The position numbers and the translations under genes are program-made. Shown here in pieces: positions 42,500 to 54,101 of a stretch of DNA of 64,000 nucleotides; position 1 is the first letter of the stretch; each line of letters begins with the position of its first letter. The stretch is from Vitellaria paradoxa (taxonomy: Eukaryota; Streptophyta; Magnoliopsida; Ericales; Sapotaceae), in the NCBI GenBank assembly GCA_019916065.1, contig CM034233.1, positions 10,174,516-10,238,515 on the forward strand. The letters run 5' to 3'. The notes under the pieces were generated by a model. That model worked only from the letters and a program-made list of their open reading frames with translations. It was not told the DNA's origin and did not search any database.

Positions 42500-43545
42500 T
42501 TGATTTTACCGATTGGCGTTTTGAGCTATTTTCAAAACAGTACCGGTACTGTTTCAAAAAATATGATGATGTTGGCTCGTATGGTTGGTTTATGTTATGT
42601 ATCGATTAATGTTTTTTAGGCAGTATGAAAACAGTACTGGTCCAAAACAGTACCGGTACTGTTTTATCGGTACTGTTTTCAAAACAGTACCATGAATTAT
42701 AAGCGGATGATGAGTTTTAAGGGCAAGAGAAATCTATTGGGCCGATCAACGTTTTGAGTTATCTTCAAAACAGTACCGGTACTGTTTCAAAAAATATGAT
42801 GATGTTGGCTCGTATGGTTGGTTTGTGTTATATATCGATTGATGTTTTTTACGTAATATGAAAACAGTACCGGTCCAAAACAGTACCGGTACTGTTTTAT
42901 CGGTACTGTTTTCAAAACAGCACCATGAATTATAAGCGGATGACTAGTTTTAAGGGCAAGAGAAATCCATAGGGCCGATTGGCTTTTTGAGCTATCTTCA
43001 AAATAGTACCGGTACTGTTTCAAAAAATATGATGATATTGGCTCGTATCGTTGGTTTTTGTTATGTATCGATTGATGTTTTTTAGGTAATATGAAAACAG
43101 TACCGGTCCAAAACAGTACCGGTACTGTTTTATCGGTACTGTTTTCAAAACAGTACCGGTATTGTTTTCAAAATAGCACCATGAATTATAAGCAGATGAC
43201 GAGTTTTAAGGGCAAGAGAAATCCATGGGGTCGATTGGTGTTTTGAGCTATCTTCAAAACAGTACCGGTACTGTTTCAAAAAATATGATGATGTTGGCTC
43301 GTATCGTTGGTTTGTATGATGTATCGATTGATGTTTTTTAGGCAGTATGAAAACAGTATCGATTCAAAAAAGTACCGGTACTATTTTATCGGTACTGTTT
43401 TCAAAACAGTACCGGTACTGTTTTCAAAATAGCCCCATGAATTATAAGCAGATGATAAGTTTTGGACAAGAGAAATCCATGGAATTGATTAGTATTTTGA
43501 GATATCTTCAAAACAGTACCGATACTGTTTCAAAATAAAAAAAAT
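42500..43545. repeat. Palindrome-bearing tandem repeat, about 233-256 bp x 4.5
   Basis: Unit landmarks recur: ATGATGATGTTGGCTCG begins at about 42562, 42795, 43028 and 43284 (spacings 233, 233, 256). Each unit holds two or more copies of the self-complementary core ACAGTACCGGTACTGT, usually extended to AAAACAGTACCGGTACTGTTTT. At least nine palindromes occur (near 42535, 42645, 42767, 42878, 43003, 43108, 43256, 43367 and 43405), with half-sites CGGTACTGTTTT between them. A fifth partial unit ends near 43530. Confidence 0.9.
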
Positions 43546-43573
43546 AAATATACTTAGGAATGATGATCGATTT

Positions 43574-43817
43574 AAGTTTTTCCCAAATAGTTTTGATTTT
43601 GTTTCCAAAAATCGGTTTTACTTGCTTTGTAAAGAAGATGGAAAGTCGCAGAATTAGGTTTTTCCAAACAGTTTTGATTTTGTTTTCAAAAATCAGTTTT
43701 GCTTGCTTTGTAAAGAAGATGGAAAGTCACGGAATTAAGTTTTTCCCAAACAGTTTTGATTTTGTTTCCAAAAATCGATTTTGCTTGCTTTGTAAAGAAG
43801 ATGGAAAGTCACGGAAG
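43574..43817. repeat. Tandem repeat, about 82 bp x 3
   Basis: Three head-to-tail copies beginning near 43574, 43655 and 43737. Each runs GTTTTTCC, CAGTTTTGATTTTG, AAAATC, TTGCTTTGTAAAGAAGATGG and AAAGTC. It lies next to the palindromic array within the same TIR element. Confidence 0.85.
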
Positions 43818-44004
43818 TTATGAGTGAAGTGTACACTATTTTCGGATAAAACTGGCAGTTTTGAAATGTGGTGAAAAACGCGTGATGTCCTTTTTTGTCT
43901 TTTTGTTGCAAGTGTGACTTATTTACAAACAAGTTTTTTGGGTATGACTTAAATCCTTATAAGTCCATAAATAGTGACCGGCCTCCAAAAACCCCTAAAA
44001 GATA

Positions 44005-45215
44005 AATAGAATGGGGAGGGATTCAAAATTATTTTTTACATTTGGTTTGTTGTCATGAGAAATAGAAGAGGAAACTTATGGAATCTGAAAAATTAAAAAT
44101 AATTAATAGAAAACTAGTTACTTAATAGATTTTTTAATTTTATTATATTTTTGATCAATTTAAATACTAACGTGGACTTAGAACCTTATGTTTCTTTCTT
44201 AGTTTTCTTAATTTTTTTCTTTTATTTTTTCAACTCCTTTTATTTTGCCTCACCAAATCCTCACTCTCCCAACAAACACTTTAGGTATGCTCACCAAATC
44301 CTCACTCTCCCAACAAACACTTTAGGATGAAAATGAGTGGGCAGTTGAAATTAAAGTTTTGCCTTTTAATTAACAGTAAGTTTGGATGAAAATATTTTAA
44401 AATTTTTCACTTAATTTGTGAGTTTTTCTAATAAAGAAAAGAAATGAAAAGAAAAGTGAGGATTAAAATTTTTAAAATTTCATCTTCTAAAAAATAAGCG
44501 AAAATAAAGAAGAAGAGAAATTTGGATTAAGAAAACTTTTAAAATGATATATTTATCCATAAAATAAAGAATAATAAAAATAAAATTACAAACATATATA
44601 TCTTAAGATTAAATAAATTTACAATTCTCAAATAATTTAATGGTAAGAAAATATACACTTTTTTCCTCTTATGAAGTGAAACTAAACATCTCTGGGATCT
44701 TCTTGTCATTGCATTGAACCAGGATTAGGGTGGTTTCATGTAGTGATATGCATGAGTCGGTTGGGTTCGAGTTGACACTTAATTTAAAATTGAATCGATT
44801 TTTTTTAATTTTAAAATTTTAGACCTGAAAATGAATCGATTTTAAATTGAAATTGAACCAAACGAAACTGAAAATATCGGATTGGATAGGTTACCAATTC
44901 AAGTTGGGTCGGGTTCATTTCGGGTCGGAAATCACCCACTTGCAAGCTGTAAAAGTAATACTCTGTTTTGTTTAATTAACTGTTAAAATAAAATGTACCT
45001 CGTGACATATGACTATTACTTCCTACAAGTAAATTTCTATTGATTGCCACTGGACTTGAATGACTGTGATCATGTGCTACTATAGAGAGATTTTTTTTCC
45101 TTTTTTCCCCCTCTACCGTATCCGTGGGTTTCCCGAACTGAAAGACCACCCATGTGGAATGTTTATGACTCCAAAACAGAGAACAAAGTTTAGCTCCCAC
45201 CACAGCTAAGTCGGT
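44005..45215. other. Repeat-rich intergenic DNA
   Basis: Contains a 36-bp exact direct repeat (44250-44285 and 44291-44326) beginning TCACCAAATCCTCACTC, then AT-rich MITE-like sequence to about 44690 and a block of phrases such as AAATTGAATCGATTTT and GGGTCGGGTTCATTTCGGG that recur to 45650. No gene. Confidence 0.5.
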
Positions 45216-45640
45216 TTGCAAATACAAATGTGATTTTTTTTTTTGGGGGGCGGGGAGAAACAAGGTTATTTGATTTTATAATATTATATAAATATGATAC
45301 ACAAAATATTATATTTTTTAGTTGATTCGGGCAATTCAGATTAATTCGAATTATGCTATTTTTAGTTCGTCTTTAGGTTGAGTACCAAATCGAAAATATC
45401 GATTTATCTAACTCGATTTACAAAAACAAATATGATTTTGGAGAGAGAGAGGGATAAACAAAGTTACTTGATTTTATAATATTATATAAATATTATATAC
45501 ATAATACTATTATAAACATAATATTATATTTTTCGAGTTGATTCGGAACGGTTCGAATTAATTCGGATTATGTTGGTTTGGATTCAAATTGAATACCTAC
45601 TAATTTGAAAATTGAATTGAAAATATTAATTTATTAATTT
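45216..45640. repeat. Tandem duplication, about 210 bp x2
   Basis: Two adjacent diverged copies. Both run (T/C)AAATA(C/T)..ATGATTTT, a GAGA or G-rich stretch, ATTTGATTTTATAATATTATATAAATAT, ATAATATTATATTTTT, GAGTTGATTCGG and TTAATTCG[AG]ATTATG. The first starts near 45216 and the second near 45421. Confidence 0.6.
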
Positions 45641-45651
45641 TTAACTCAAAA

Positions 45652-45753
45652 CCAAATCAAACTAAACAAAACCAAGCATTTTTCTACTAGGTGGAGTCGA
45701 CTATATGAATTTATCGACACCAATTAGATCTGTTTAGGGCATGTCCTCCAATA
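45652..45753 (-). mobile_element. 102-bp 3' remnant of an RTE-type LINE
   Basis: On the minus strand this reads TGGAGGACATGCCCTAAACA...CCACCTAGTAGAAAAATGCTTGG and matches the last 100 bp of the LINE at 35460-38230 (GGAGGACATGCCCCTAAACA...CCACCTAGTAGGAAAAGACTTGG). It is flanked by an exact 16-bp duplication AATTTTTAACTCAAAA (45636-45651 and 45754-45769). The tail is the degenerate (TTTGG)n end. It is an extreme 5' truncation from a separate insertion event. Confidence 0.85.
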
Positions 45754-46129
45754 AATTTTTAACTCAAAATTGAATAAAAGTAGTGTAGACTCAAATCAAT
45801 TCAAATCAAAATAATCAAATTTGTTTAATTTTTGAGTTGTTTGATTTGTTTGTGCACCCTAATTTCGTGTATGCTTTTCGAATTTGTCAAAAGATACCCT
45901 TAGCATTTCACTGAAGCGAATCAAGGACGCAGTGGACTCCATGAGTGGCTTGCATGCCACGCGGTCGAACTCAAGAACAAAGTCAATTTGCAAGTGGGTT
46001 TTTCAATTACCTCATGATAGGAAACCTGACCGTTAAGTGCATATGATGTGAACATTTCCACTCGATCTCTAGATATCGCTTAATTTGTTGGAAGAAATTA
46101 ACTTAGCAGTTAAATTGAGATATATATTC

Positions 46130-46385
46130 ACGCCACTATATAATTTGTATTAACTATTATTTTATCTTCCATGATGAAAGCGCTCCTAACATATAATTAA
46201 CGCATAACATATTATAATTTATATATGTAGTATTATTCTACTTTCATAATATTAACGCTCCTGACATATAATTAACACATAAGATATTATAATTTATATA
46301 TATACACTATTATTTAATTTTTTTATAATATTAGTGTTCCTAACATGTAATTAACATATAAGATATTATAACCCATACTTATTCA
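46130..46385. repeat. Tandem repeat, about 73 bp x 3
   Basis: Three diverged copies with landmarks GCTCCTAACATATAATTAAC near 46182, GCTCCTGACATATAATTAAC near 46256 and GTTCCTAACATGTAATTAAC near 46330. Each is followed by ATATTATAATTTATATA-like sequence and a [CT]ATTATT.TA stretch. Confidence 0.7.
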
Positions 46386-47221
46386 CTATGGCAATATTTG
46401 TTTTGGGGATAAAAACGGGGATTAGATAAATAGCCACCATTTTTGACCAAGTTGACTTTAGTCCTATATTTGGTTTGCAGTATTACAATTCCAGATTGGA
46501 TTTCATATCCCTCAAAATGAGGGATAAGTAATACCATGGGAGACATGGTATTATTTATCCCCCATATCTAGATTTGTTTCCTACCAAAATCTAAAGGTTC
46601 AAAATTATTTCTTGTTACATCTCATGTTAAATCACATCTTTTATCTCACTTTATATCTCATCAACCATACACCGAAAAAATAATCCCATATAAAAAATTA
46701 ATCTCATGTTATATCCAATTTCATATATTATCGCATAGTATTACTTCTATCCCATCATCCAATCCTTTAAAACAAACATAGCCTATGCATATGTATTTAT
46801 TTTTTATTGATTGGATACATATTAGAAAAATTAAAAATGAAGATAGAATAGTTTCTTATATTATCCTTACTTATAAGGCTTGGTTTGAGTGCCAAAACCA
46901 ATGTTGTTTTTTTATAATTTATTTTTATTTTATATAACTTCTTTTTTTATCAAATTTTGATTATTTTTAAATTGAAACTTTTAGTCACGTTAATACATTC
47001 ATAAAAAGATTACAAAAAATTAAAAAAAATTTATGTTCATTTAAAAAAACAAAAAGTTAAATTTTTTTAGTTTTTTAGCTTTTATTTATGTGAACATAAT
47101 TTTTTTGATTTTATTTTTTTACAAATGTGATTGACACACCTAAAAACTACCAATTATGAAAAAAATAAAATTTAATTGGAAAAAAAATCAGATAAGACAA
47201 AAATAAACTATAAAAAAAGTG
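46386..47221. other. AT-rich intergenic DNA with one hairpin
   Basis: The segment 46400-46790 looks MITE-like: TTTGGTTTGCAG near the left and CCTTTAAAACAAACATAGCC at the right. It contains an imperfect hairpin at about 46522-46562 whose arms are GGGATAAGTAATACCATG and CATGGTATTATTTATCCC. The rest shows no gene. Confidence 0.4.
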
Positions 47222-47240
47222 GTTGATTTTGATATCCAAA

Positions 47241-47475
47241 GGATTTGACGAGAGATTCACTCCCTAGGCCAAATCCCTAGAGAGTCGGACCCACATCCAA
47301 AAACTGGATACGGTTCGTCCAGTCAAAGAGACCCATCCTACCAACATTTACTACGCTTTGTGCCCGGGAGTCTGGCCCCAAGTTTTTGCTAGAGATGAGA
47401 CTTGAACTTGAGACCTTGAGATGGTAAACCCCTAAGTTCCAGTTTAAGACCATCCCATCTAACCCCTTGAGATTA
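47241..47475 (-). mobile_element. SINE with 19-bp target duplication
   Basis: A 235-bp insertion between two exact copies of GTTGATTTTGATATCCAAA (47222-47240 and 47476-47494). On the minus strand, near its 5' end it has a tRNA-like RNA polymerase III promoter: a box A-like TTAGATGGGATGG about 15 bp in and a box B-like AAGTTCAAGTCTC roughly 50 bp later. A long exact target duplication, no coding capacity and an internal pol III promoter define a SINE. The family was not identified; there is no clear poly-A. Confidence 0.8.
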
Positions 47476-47741
47476 GTTGATTTTGATATCCAAACCAAGT
47501 ATAATGCTAACTTTTGGCATATGGAAGGAAGACACCTAATTTAATGCCTAATATTTCCAATTTTCACGTTTTTATGTTACGTTTTTCAATACCTTTTATG
47601 TTCCCTTTTGTCGCGTGACCCTTTTGTCGCGTGAATTTCTACCGGTTGGTTTCATGGTAGAGATTAATTAATTTTACTACAAGGTTCGAATTTTTTTTAT
47701 TGCAATTCCTTAAAGTTTCTTTCCTTCTTCACCTAAGGCTA

Positions 47742-48010
47742 CGTTTGGTGAAATAAGTTGGGGGTTCTAACTATCAGCTACTAACTTTTTTACTTTTTTT
47801 AAAACAGCTAAATTGACTCTCTTACATTATATATTTCCTTTAAACATTACAGGATAAAAATATTAAATTAACAAAAAGATAAGAAACTAGTTACTATAAA
47901 ACTAACTTTTTTTTTTCCTTCCCAAATATTAAAAAAAAATAACTTTTTAGTAATTAGTTAGTAACCAACTACAAAAAAAAGTAATTTTTTTCTTCACAAA
48001 CTCAACCTAA
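47742..48010. repeat. MITE-like family B, copy
   Basis: Starts near GCTACGTTTGGTGAAATAAG and ends near CACAAACTCAACCTAA. The interior has TAGTTACTATAAAACTAACTTTTT and AACTTTTTAGTAATTAGTTAG. Related blocks lie at 11497-11740 and 21090-21340 (shared phrases TTAAATTAACAAA, AACTTTTTAG, GATAACTACTAAAAA). Confidence 0.45.
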
Positions 48011-49469
48011 TTCTCAAAACATTCTATCTAATTAATAATTCTAATTATATATACTATTAATATTGAGATTTTGCTTTTTTTTTTGGATAATGTATTCGTT
48101 GCAGATCATAAGACCAAAATTGATTTAAATTATTTATTTAGAATTTATAATCATGTAAAAACATTAAAAGGTTGATGTTTAATTTATTTAAAGCTCCAAT
48201 TTCTCCAGCTTATCATATTTTACAATGTGTATCATAATATATATTTTATTTTATATTTATTCACAATACCATTCTATAAATATTATAATATTAAATATCA
48301 TACCATTTATATCATGTATATTTTTAGATCATTTTCTATGTTAAAAAATTTTAATATGCATATGTGCGAAAATAAAAATATCTTTTGTGCATATTTACTA
48401 TGTACATAATTTTCTCTCTCAGATGCCTACAAACACAAAAAATAGTTAAGGAAGTAAGTTGGGATAGTGTTTCTGTTCGACCAAATGCTCTTCGACGATC
48501 TAGTTAGTTAGAAATTTAGAAATTATTTGAAGAGAGAGAGTTTTGTGAATAATAGTGAACGTACTTTTTTTTGTGATTATGTTAAACTATATATAAGTTA
48601 GAAGGAAGTAAGAGTTAGTGGAACATATATTTAATCGTAATATTAATATTTTATTAATTCTATTAATTTATTTATTTTTTAATAATTACAGTGATGGTTT
48701 TACGGTGTATTTAATGCGCATAGAATTATATACAGATATATAGGGAGGATGTGACGTGTTTGAAAAAGCAACTGTCAAAATAACAAACTAGTTAATTTAT
48801 AACATTACGTTATAATTGAAAATAAAAAAGAACTTTAATTCTTCATTTGGGTGACATGCATTGGAGGTTGGGAAAGTACTCTTATGCTCGGGATTAAAAA
48901 CTAAATCTGTACGTGAGTTCGGTGCGTGTGCTCGAGAGGGCTGCCACGTGCATGTTTAGTTTACTTTTTATACCAACAGTGTTATATATTTTTCTTAATA
49001 TTCATCTATAAATTATGTATATATATATATATTTTTTTTTTTTTTTCAAACTAATTGAATTCTTTCTAATTGTGATAATCATTATTTCACATTTAATATT
49101 CATGCACCAGTTAATTTATATCAAACTGTAGATACTTTTATTGTCTCATATTTAGTTGAAGTGAATTGGACCAAGTAATTCTTATATCTTTTTAGATATG
49201 TTTTTAATATTCATAAATAACGGGTTAAAATGTAGAATATATTTTTAATAAATTTGAAATTGAACAACTAATTATAATACTTCGTTATAAATTAATAAAC
49301 AAATAATCAAATAAAATAAATTTTCAATAATTTTACATCACTTTAGTAATTAACCTTATTTTCCATTAATTAATAATTTATAGTATTAAACAAAAAAATG
49401 AAAAATAATATTATATATATTAATTATTTTATATTAATTAGCACATGTGGTTCATTTATTATGATAATT
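48011..49469. other. AT-rich intergenic DNA, no gene seen
   Basis: No coding, RNA or clear transposon signal. It contains an (AT)n and poly-T tract near 49015-49045. Confidence 0.4.
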
Positions 49470-50119
49470 AGGGTTAATTACCTTAACACTTCTGTATTTA
49501 AACCCATTTTTACTTTTACTCCCTCAACTTAAAAAATGTACACTAATACCCCTGTACTGTATATAAAAGTGCAACAATATATGTTGTTATGTTAAGCGTT
49601 AAAAAGTTAATTTTGCCCTTTTGTAAATAAATGGAAACCATCCCAAACACAAGTCCCACATTCACACCCTAACTCGAACTCCTTCCTTCGACGATAGTCT
49701 CCCCAAAAAAAAGCCTTAGTTGCTTCTAGATTCAATTCCAAGCAAAGATTTAAAGCACAGATCAACAATCGATGATCTCCAACCTCGACAGTGACTATCT
49801 AACAGTGACGAAGCACAACCACAATTGAAAGATAAGGAGAGGTGTATATGTATTTATATTTGTTAGTTTATCACGTGCAAGAGAAAATTAATGTATAATA
49901 TTCATGTGTGAATCATTTGTCTTTGGGTGAAAAATGAGTTGTCTATTAGGGCTTCATTGTGGGAGATACATGACCAACACATGGGCTCCTGTGGTTATCT
50001 CTTGTGTTGAAGTCAAAATTATCTTGTATAGTAAAAAATTAATTACTTTGTTACAAAATTGATTATTTGATTTTGAGAGACTAAAATTTCTTTTTTTGTT
50101 GATATTTTTTTATTACGTG

Positions 50120-50540
50120 TAGAAAGGCTGATTTGAAGACATTTGAGCTGAATCATGGTGGGTTTTTTGAGTAGACTCCTTAAGGGACCATCTACAGAGG
50201 GGGCATAATTGAGTATTTAGAGAGTTTGATCCAGACCTTTTAAGTTTTATAGATTTGCAGTCTTTGATTTTGAATAAATGACATCTACGTACTAGTATAA
50301 TGTATTACAAGATACCTAAAATAGAGTTGACTAAGGGTTAAGGGAGATTTCATCTGACAGGGATGTTCTAGCAATGTATAATTGTTATAAGGCTTTAACT
50401 GTTATGGTAATTTACAATGTAAAGCCTCTTGAGCCATTGCAAGTTGTGTTGTGGGATAACACTATCATGAAAGGGTTGGCACCCTTGGCCATAGAAGGCC
50501 CTAAGCCAGCTATTGAGAATGTTAATTTAATGATCTAATT
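50120..50540 (+). pseudogene. Remnant of a MuDR-type N-terminal (PB1-like) domain
   Basis: Plus-strand frames give, in order, ADLKTFELNHGGFFE (from about 50127), a broken middle, MYYKIPKIELTKG (about 50300-50340) and then, after a frame change, REISSDRDVLAMYNCY followed by KALTVMVIYNVKPLE (to about 50430). Many plant MULE proteins start with a domain of the shape FxxHHGG...YYxxP...GLRxLxSDxDVxxM...V.VYV, which this resembles. The frame then continues to GPKPAIENVNLMI and stops near 50538. No MULE transposase DDE region or zinc knuckle is visible downstream. Confidence 0.55.
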
Positions 50541-50988
50541 TTGAATTTACTTTTGAGAATGTGTTAATTTTAAAATTAATTTTGAGAATGTGTTAATTTT
50601 GAAACTGCTTTTAAAAATGTGTTAATTTGATAATCTAATTTTTCTGTCTGTTTGTAGTCTGTTATTTTGACAATGTATTAATTTTGAAACTACTTTGAAA
50701 GTGTTTTAATTTTGAAACTGCTTTTGGAAATGTGTCAATTGAATGATCTAATTTTCCTGTATGTTTGTAATCTTGTATTTTTAAATTGAAAATATGTGTT
50801 TTCTTGGATGCTTAGGCTAGCAATGTACAGATACAACCGACTCCTTAAATCCATCAACAGTTGCTTCTACTTTCCAAACTAGATCTTATTCATAGGTAGA
50901 TAAATTAGAAGTTGCTTGTTCATTATATTGTGTTTATCTTGTTTTCATACATTTAAACTAAACATTATTTACTTGTAGAGCCAACTAA

Positions 50989-51144
50989 TGCTTCGTTTAG
51001 AGTGACAAAAACTTCGAAAATGTTGAAAAATGTTAAATAATTCTATAAATTATTTACTTTTTATCTCATTACATGAATTACGAACCCACAATTTATTTCA
51101 CTTTATCTCATTCTATCTCACTTTTTGTCACTCCAAATGCACCC
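50989..51144. mobile_element. Tourist-like MITE (family T, copy 5) nested in the decayed MULE
   Basis: A 156-bp element flanked by TAA (50986-50988 and 51145-51147). Ends are TGCTTCGTTTAGAGTGACA and, inverted, TGTCACTCCAAATGCACCC. The core CATGAATTACGAACCCAC is the inverse of the family core. Confidence 0.75.
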
Positions 51145-52459
51145 TAAGTTGCCAAGTCATGGTGAGAAAAGATATTCATTAAGGATAAGAACAATGAGAC
51201 TAGTTGGACCAGTTGGAGGTAGGACTGATGAGGTTGGAGATGGATTTAAGCAGCCGATCGATTTAAGTTGATCGTTTGATGACTGTTTTGAATTTATGTT
51301 TCTGACTTGTAGAATTTTGTAAAGCTATAGCTATTTCTTTTGTGAAATTGATGGCTGCAAACTATGTTCTTTTACAAAGGAAAAAACTGCTGTGTTGAAC
51401 TATGTTTTTGTAAAGGATAAAAAAGATAGAAAACTATTTTCATTTGTGAAGTATAGAATTAATATTTTGTAAAGGATAGAATTATGATAACTTTACTGCC
51501 CATAGTGTGCCGCTCATATTTTGTAAAGGATTGAAACAGTTCCATTAATATGATATTTGCTCAATTTTTTGCAAATTGTTAGTTGTTAGAAGTTACTTAA
51601 ATTTGGGTTATTCTTTGTTCGTTTGGGCATTACCCACTAATTTGGCCAGTGACTGTGTTTGAATTTATGTCATTTTTGGCATATTAGATGACAAAATGTA
51701 AGTTATAAGGTGGAATGTCAGTTGTTGGTGATATATTCTGGTAGGATAAGCTGCAATTTTTTGAGCTCTATTTTTTTGGCAATATAGTTTGGGTCTTTGT
51801 TCAAAAAATTGGCAATGAAAGTTGTTGTTTGAGCATATATTGCTACTATGTTTTTCTTGGTATTGACCTAAAAATCTCAAAATCACAAACTAGTATCTAA
51901 CCAGACAACAATACTCCAATCAAAGAGACAACAATGAATAAAATGAAAAACAAAATCAACAATTATCCAATGAGACACAACGATTTGTTGACAAAGGTAA
52001 AAACTCATTTAAACTCAAAGGAGAAAAACAACTTGAATACTTAAGCGGATTAGACTAAAAATCTTCACTATGAAAAGAGAGGTTACAAGGTACCAAAAAA
52101 AATGGTTTACAAGTTTTCCCAATCAACTACCCATTGATTTACTTGTACACAACCCATCCTAATTTTATTTACTAGACTTTTCGCAACTAACCTCAACTCG
52201 TGAAAAACATAACCTTTAATATATGAAGAAAAAGCTCCCCAATCTGATGCAATCCAACAGATCTGCGCAAAATAAACATAGATCTTTACCAAAGATGGAC
52301 TATAAGCTCATGGACTATAAATCCTTCAAGTCACTGTCATCTTTTGGAATGTTGTCTTGAAAATGTATGGTTGAGAGCCATGAGGTCCAAAGATTATGAT
52401 TGAGAAAAGTTATTTTTCTTTTATATCAAAAAAGAGGGTTAAAAAAGTCATTTGGATAG

Positions 52460-52680
52460 ATCTTAAAATTTTTGGACGTTGTCGTGGGCAATTCGTAAGA
52501 CAAACTACTCCTAAGCTACTCACGAGACACCCTTACACACTGTCCAAAATTTCCCAAGTGTTGCGGGCAGCTCGTAGGCGCGAACTACTCACGAGATTCA
52601 TTGTTTTTCTTGGACAACATTTTTCAAAGTCCAAATGGAAGCTTGCGGGCATGAACTGTTGCTGAAGCATAGAATCCCTT
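52460..52680. repeat. GC-richer dispersed repeat with near-duplicate phrases
   Basis: Contains two related phrases, GGCAATTCGTAAGACAAACTACTC and GGCAGCTCGTAGGCGCGAACTACTC, each followed by CACGAGA, and a third weaker one, TTGCGGGCATGAACTG. It stands out from its AT-rich surroundings and has no usable open frame. It may be part of an LTR; I cannot place it. Confidence 0.35.
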
Positions 52681-53942
52681 ATTTCTTCCTCAGAACTCCC
52701 CTCCAACCATCAACAATGATACTTAAACATTTTTTGGCATGTGTTTAAGAATCAAAACACACAACTTGTGACATTCTACTAAATTAAAAAAGAATTAATT
52801 ACAATTAAAGTATTTGTTTGGATATTGCTAATACAAATCTAGCCTATATGACACTTACAACCAAGTTTCTATCTGTTTGCTGCTAAGCAGTGCAGCAACG
52901 GCTGCTTAATTGTTGGTCAATTAATGGCAATGAAACACAAAACACAAAGCACAAGATACATTAAAATAATAACATCAAACACACTGAAATAATAATAACA
53001 TTTGCAGTAGTAATCCACTACACCAATTTCTCAACAAAAAAATACAGTGTGCATGAGTACTTAACCAATAACATTTGGATAAAAAAATAAAATAAACTAC
53101 CATAACCAAAATACACAACTGCCTATCTTAATGTTGTTACTCTAGTTGTCATTGTTAAGGGAAAACAGGTGCATTAATAATAACCATATCCCTATCCAAA
53201 TTCCAACCAAAGCATGCTTATATATCCCTTTCCCCGTACTGCATTTCTTCACCTCTTTCTCCAATATCTTAATTTTTTCAAAAGCTTTGGAATCGCCTCC
53301 ATTCCACACTCACACATCTATGGGTCAATCTATCGAAAAAAATCACAGCCTGATGCACCCTATAATTTAATAAATAACAACTGTTAAACATAAATATTTG
53401 TATAAAAATATGCCATAACAAATTCATTGTATAATAGCTGTTAAACATAATAACTGTACCAAATATTTGAAATCAATTTACTCTAATAGGATTTTACCCA
53501 AAAATTTATACCTAGACTCATTCACGCCAATTTACCTAAGTCATTCATTACAAAAATTCAAAAATTCAAACCCAAAAATTAAAAATTTTAAGCTCAAAAA
53601 TTATTTCTATCTAGTAGTTTACACAAAAATTTTAAAGTTATCTTATTCAAAAGTTGATACATAAATAAGCAATAATCCTATCCATACCAAAAAACTTATT
53701 CTTGATTTTCCATATCTTCCACAACAAAAAAAATCTCCTACCTCTATTAGCTTTAGTCCATGATGTCCGTACAGAAGCCATTACACCATAGTAACATTCT
53801 TGTATAGAAAAGATTGAGAAGAATACGCCATTCTCTCTCCTTTTACGTTGAATCTGTAACCTTTTTTCACTATCCCACAATAGTTTACAGCTCGTGATTG
53901 GTATTTTTGGCTGAAGGAAAAATGACCATGGAGAGATTCCCA

Positions 53943-54101
53943 GGGCCTATTTGGTTAGCCAAAATTTGGCTAAAAAGTACGATAAAAATGAAAAAATGTG
54001 ATATAAAGGTGATAGGTGTTAAAATTTAATTGGAAGAAAGTACAAAAAGTAGTTAGAAATTAGTGAGTTTTGTTAAATTTTTGTAGGCCAAATAGGGTCC
54101 C
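53943..54101. mobile_element. Short MITE with CCTATTTGG inverted ends
   Basis: About 159 bp. The left end is GGGCCTATTTGGTTAGCC; the right end read in complement is GGACCCTATTTGGCCTAC. It is nested near the right end of the decayed MULE. Similar ends occur near 987 and 1018. A target duplication is not clear. Confidence 0.55.

Larger units (their letters stand above)
42139..43995. mobile_element. Non-autonomous TIR transposon carrying tandem satellites (Mutator-like)
   Basis: A 1857-bp unit flanked by an exact 9-bp direct repeat TAAAAGATA (42130-42138 and 43996-44004). The two ends align as inverted repeats without a gap for 83 positions starting at the very first base; by hand count about 50 match, with the best block AGTCA[CT]ACCCAAAAAA and a final AAGTCACA. 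A 9-bp duplication and long TIRs are the signature of Mutator-like elements. The interior has no transposase and is almost entirely tandem repeats (42500-43545 and 43574-43817). The minus- and plus-strand open frames inside it are repeat shadows. Confidence 0.7.

Noticed and set aside
42500..43817. CRISPR-like periodic repeats
   Set aside because: Repeat units are long and diverged, there are no unique spacers, and the genome is a plant nucleus. A TIR element with tandem arrays explains the pattern.
42787..43932. Several open frames of 63-87 codons
   Set aside because: They are translations of the tandem repeats in the TIR element and repeat the same peptide, with no sign of selection.
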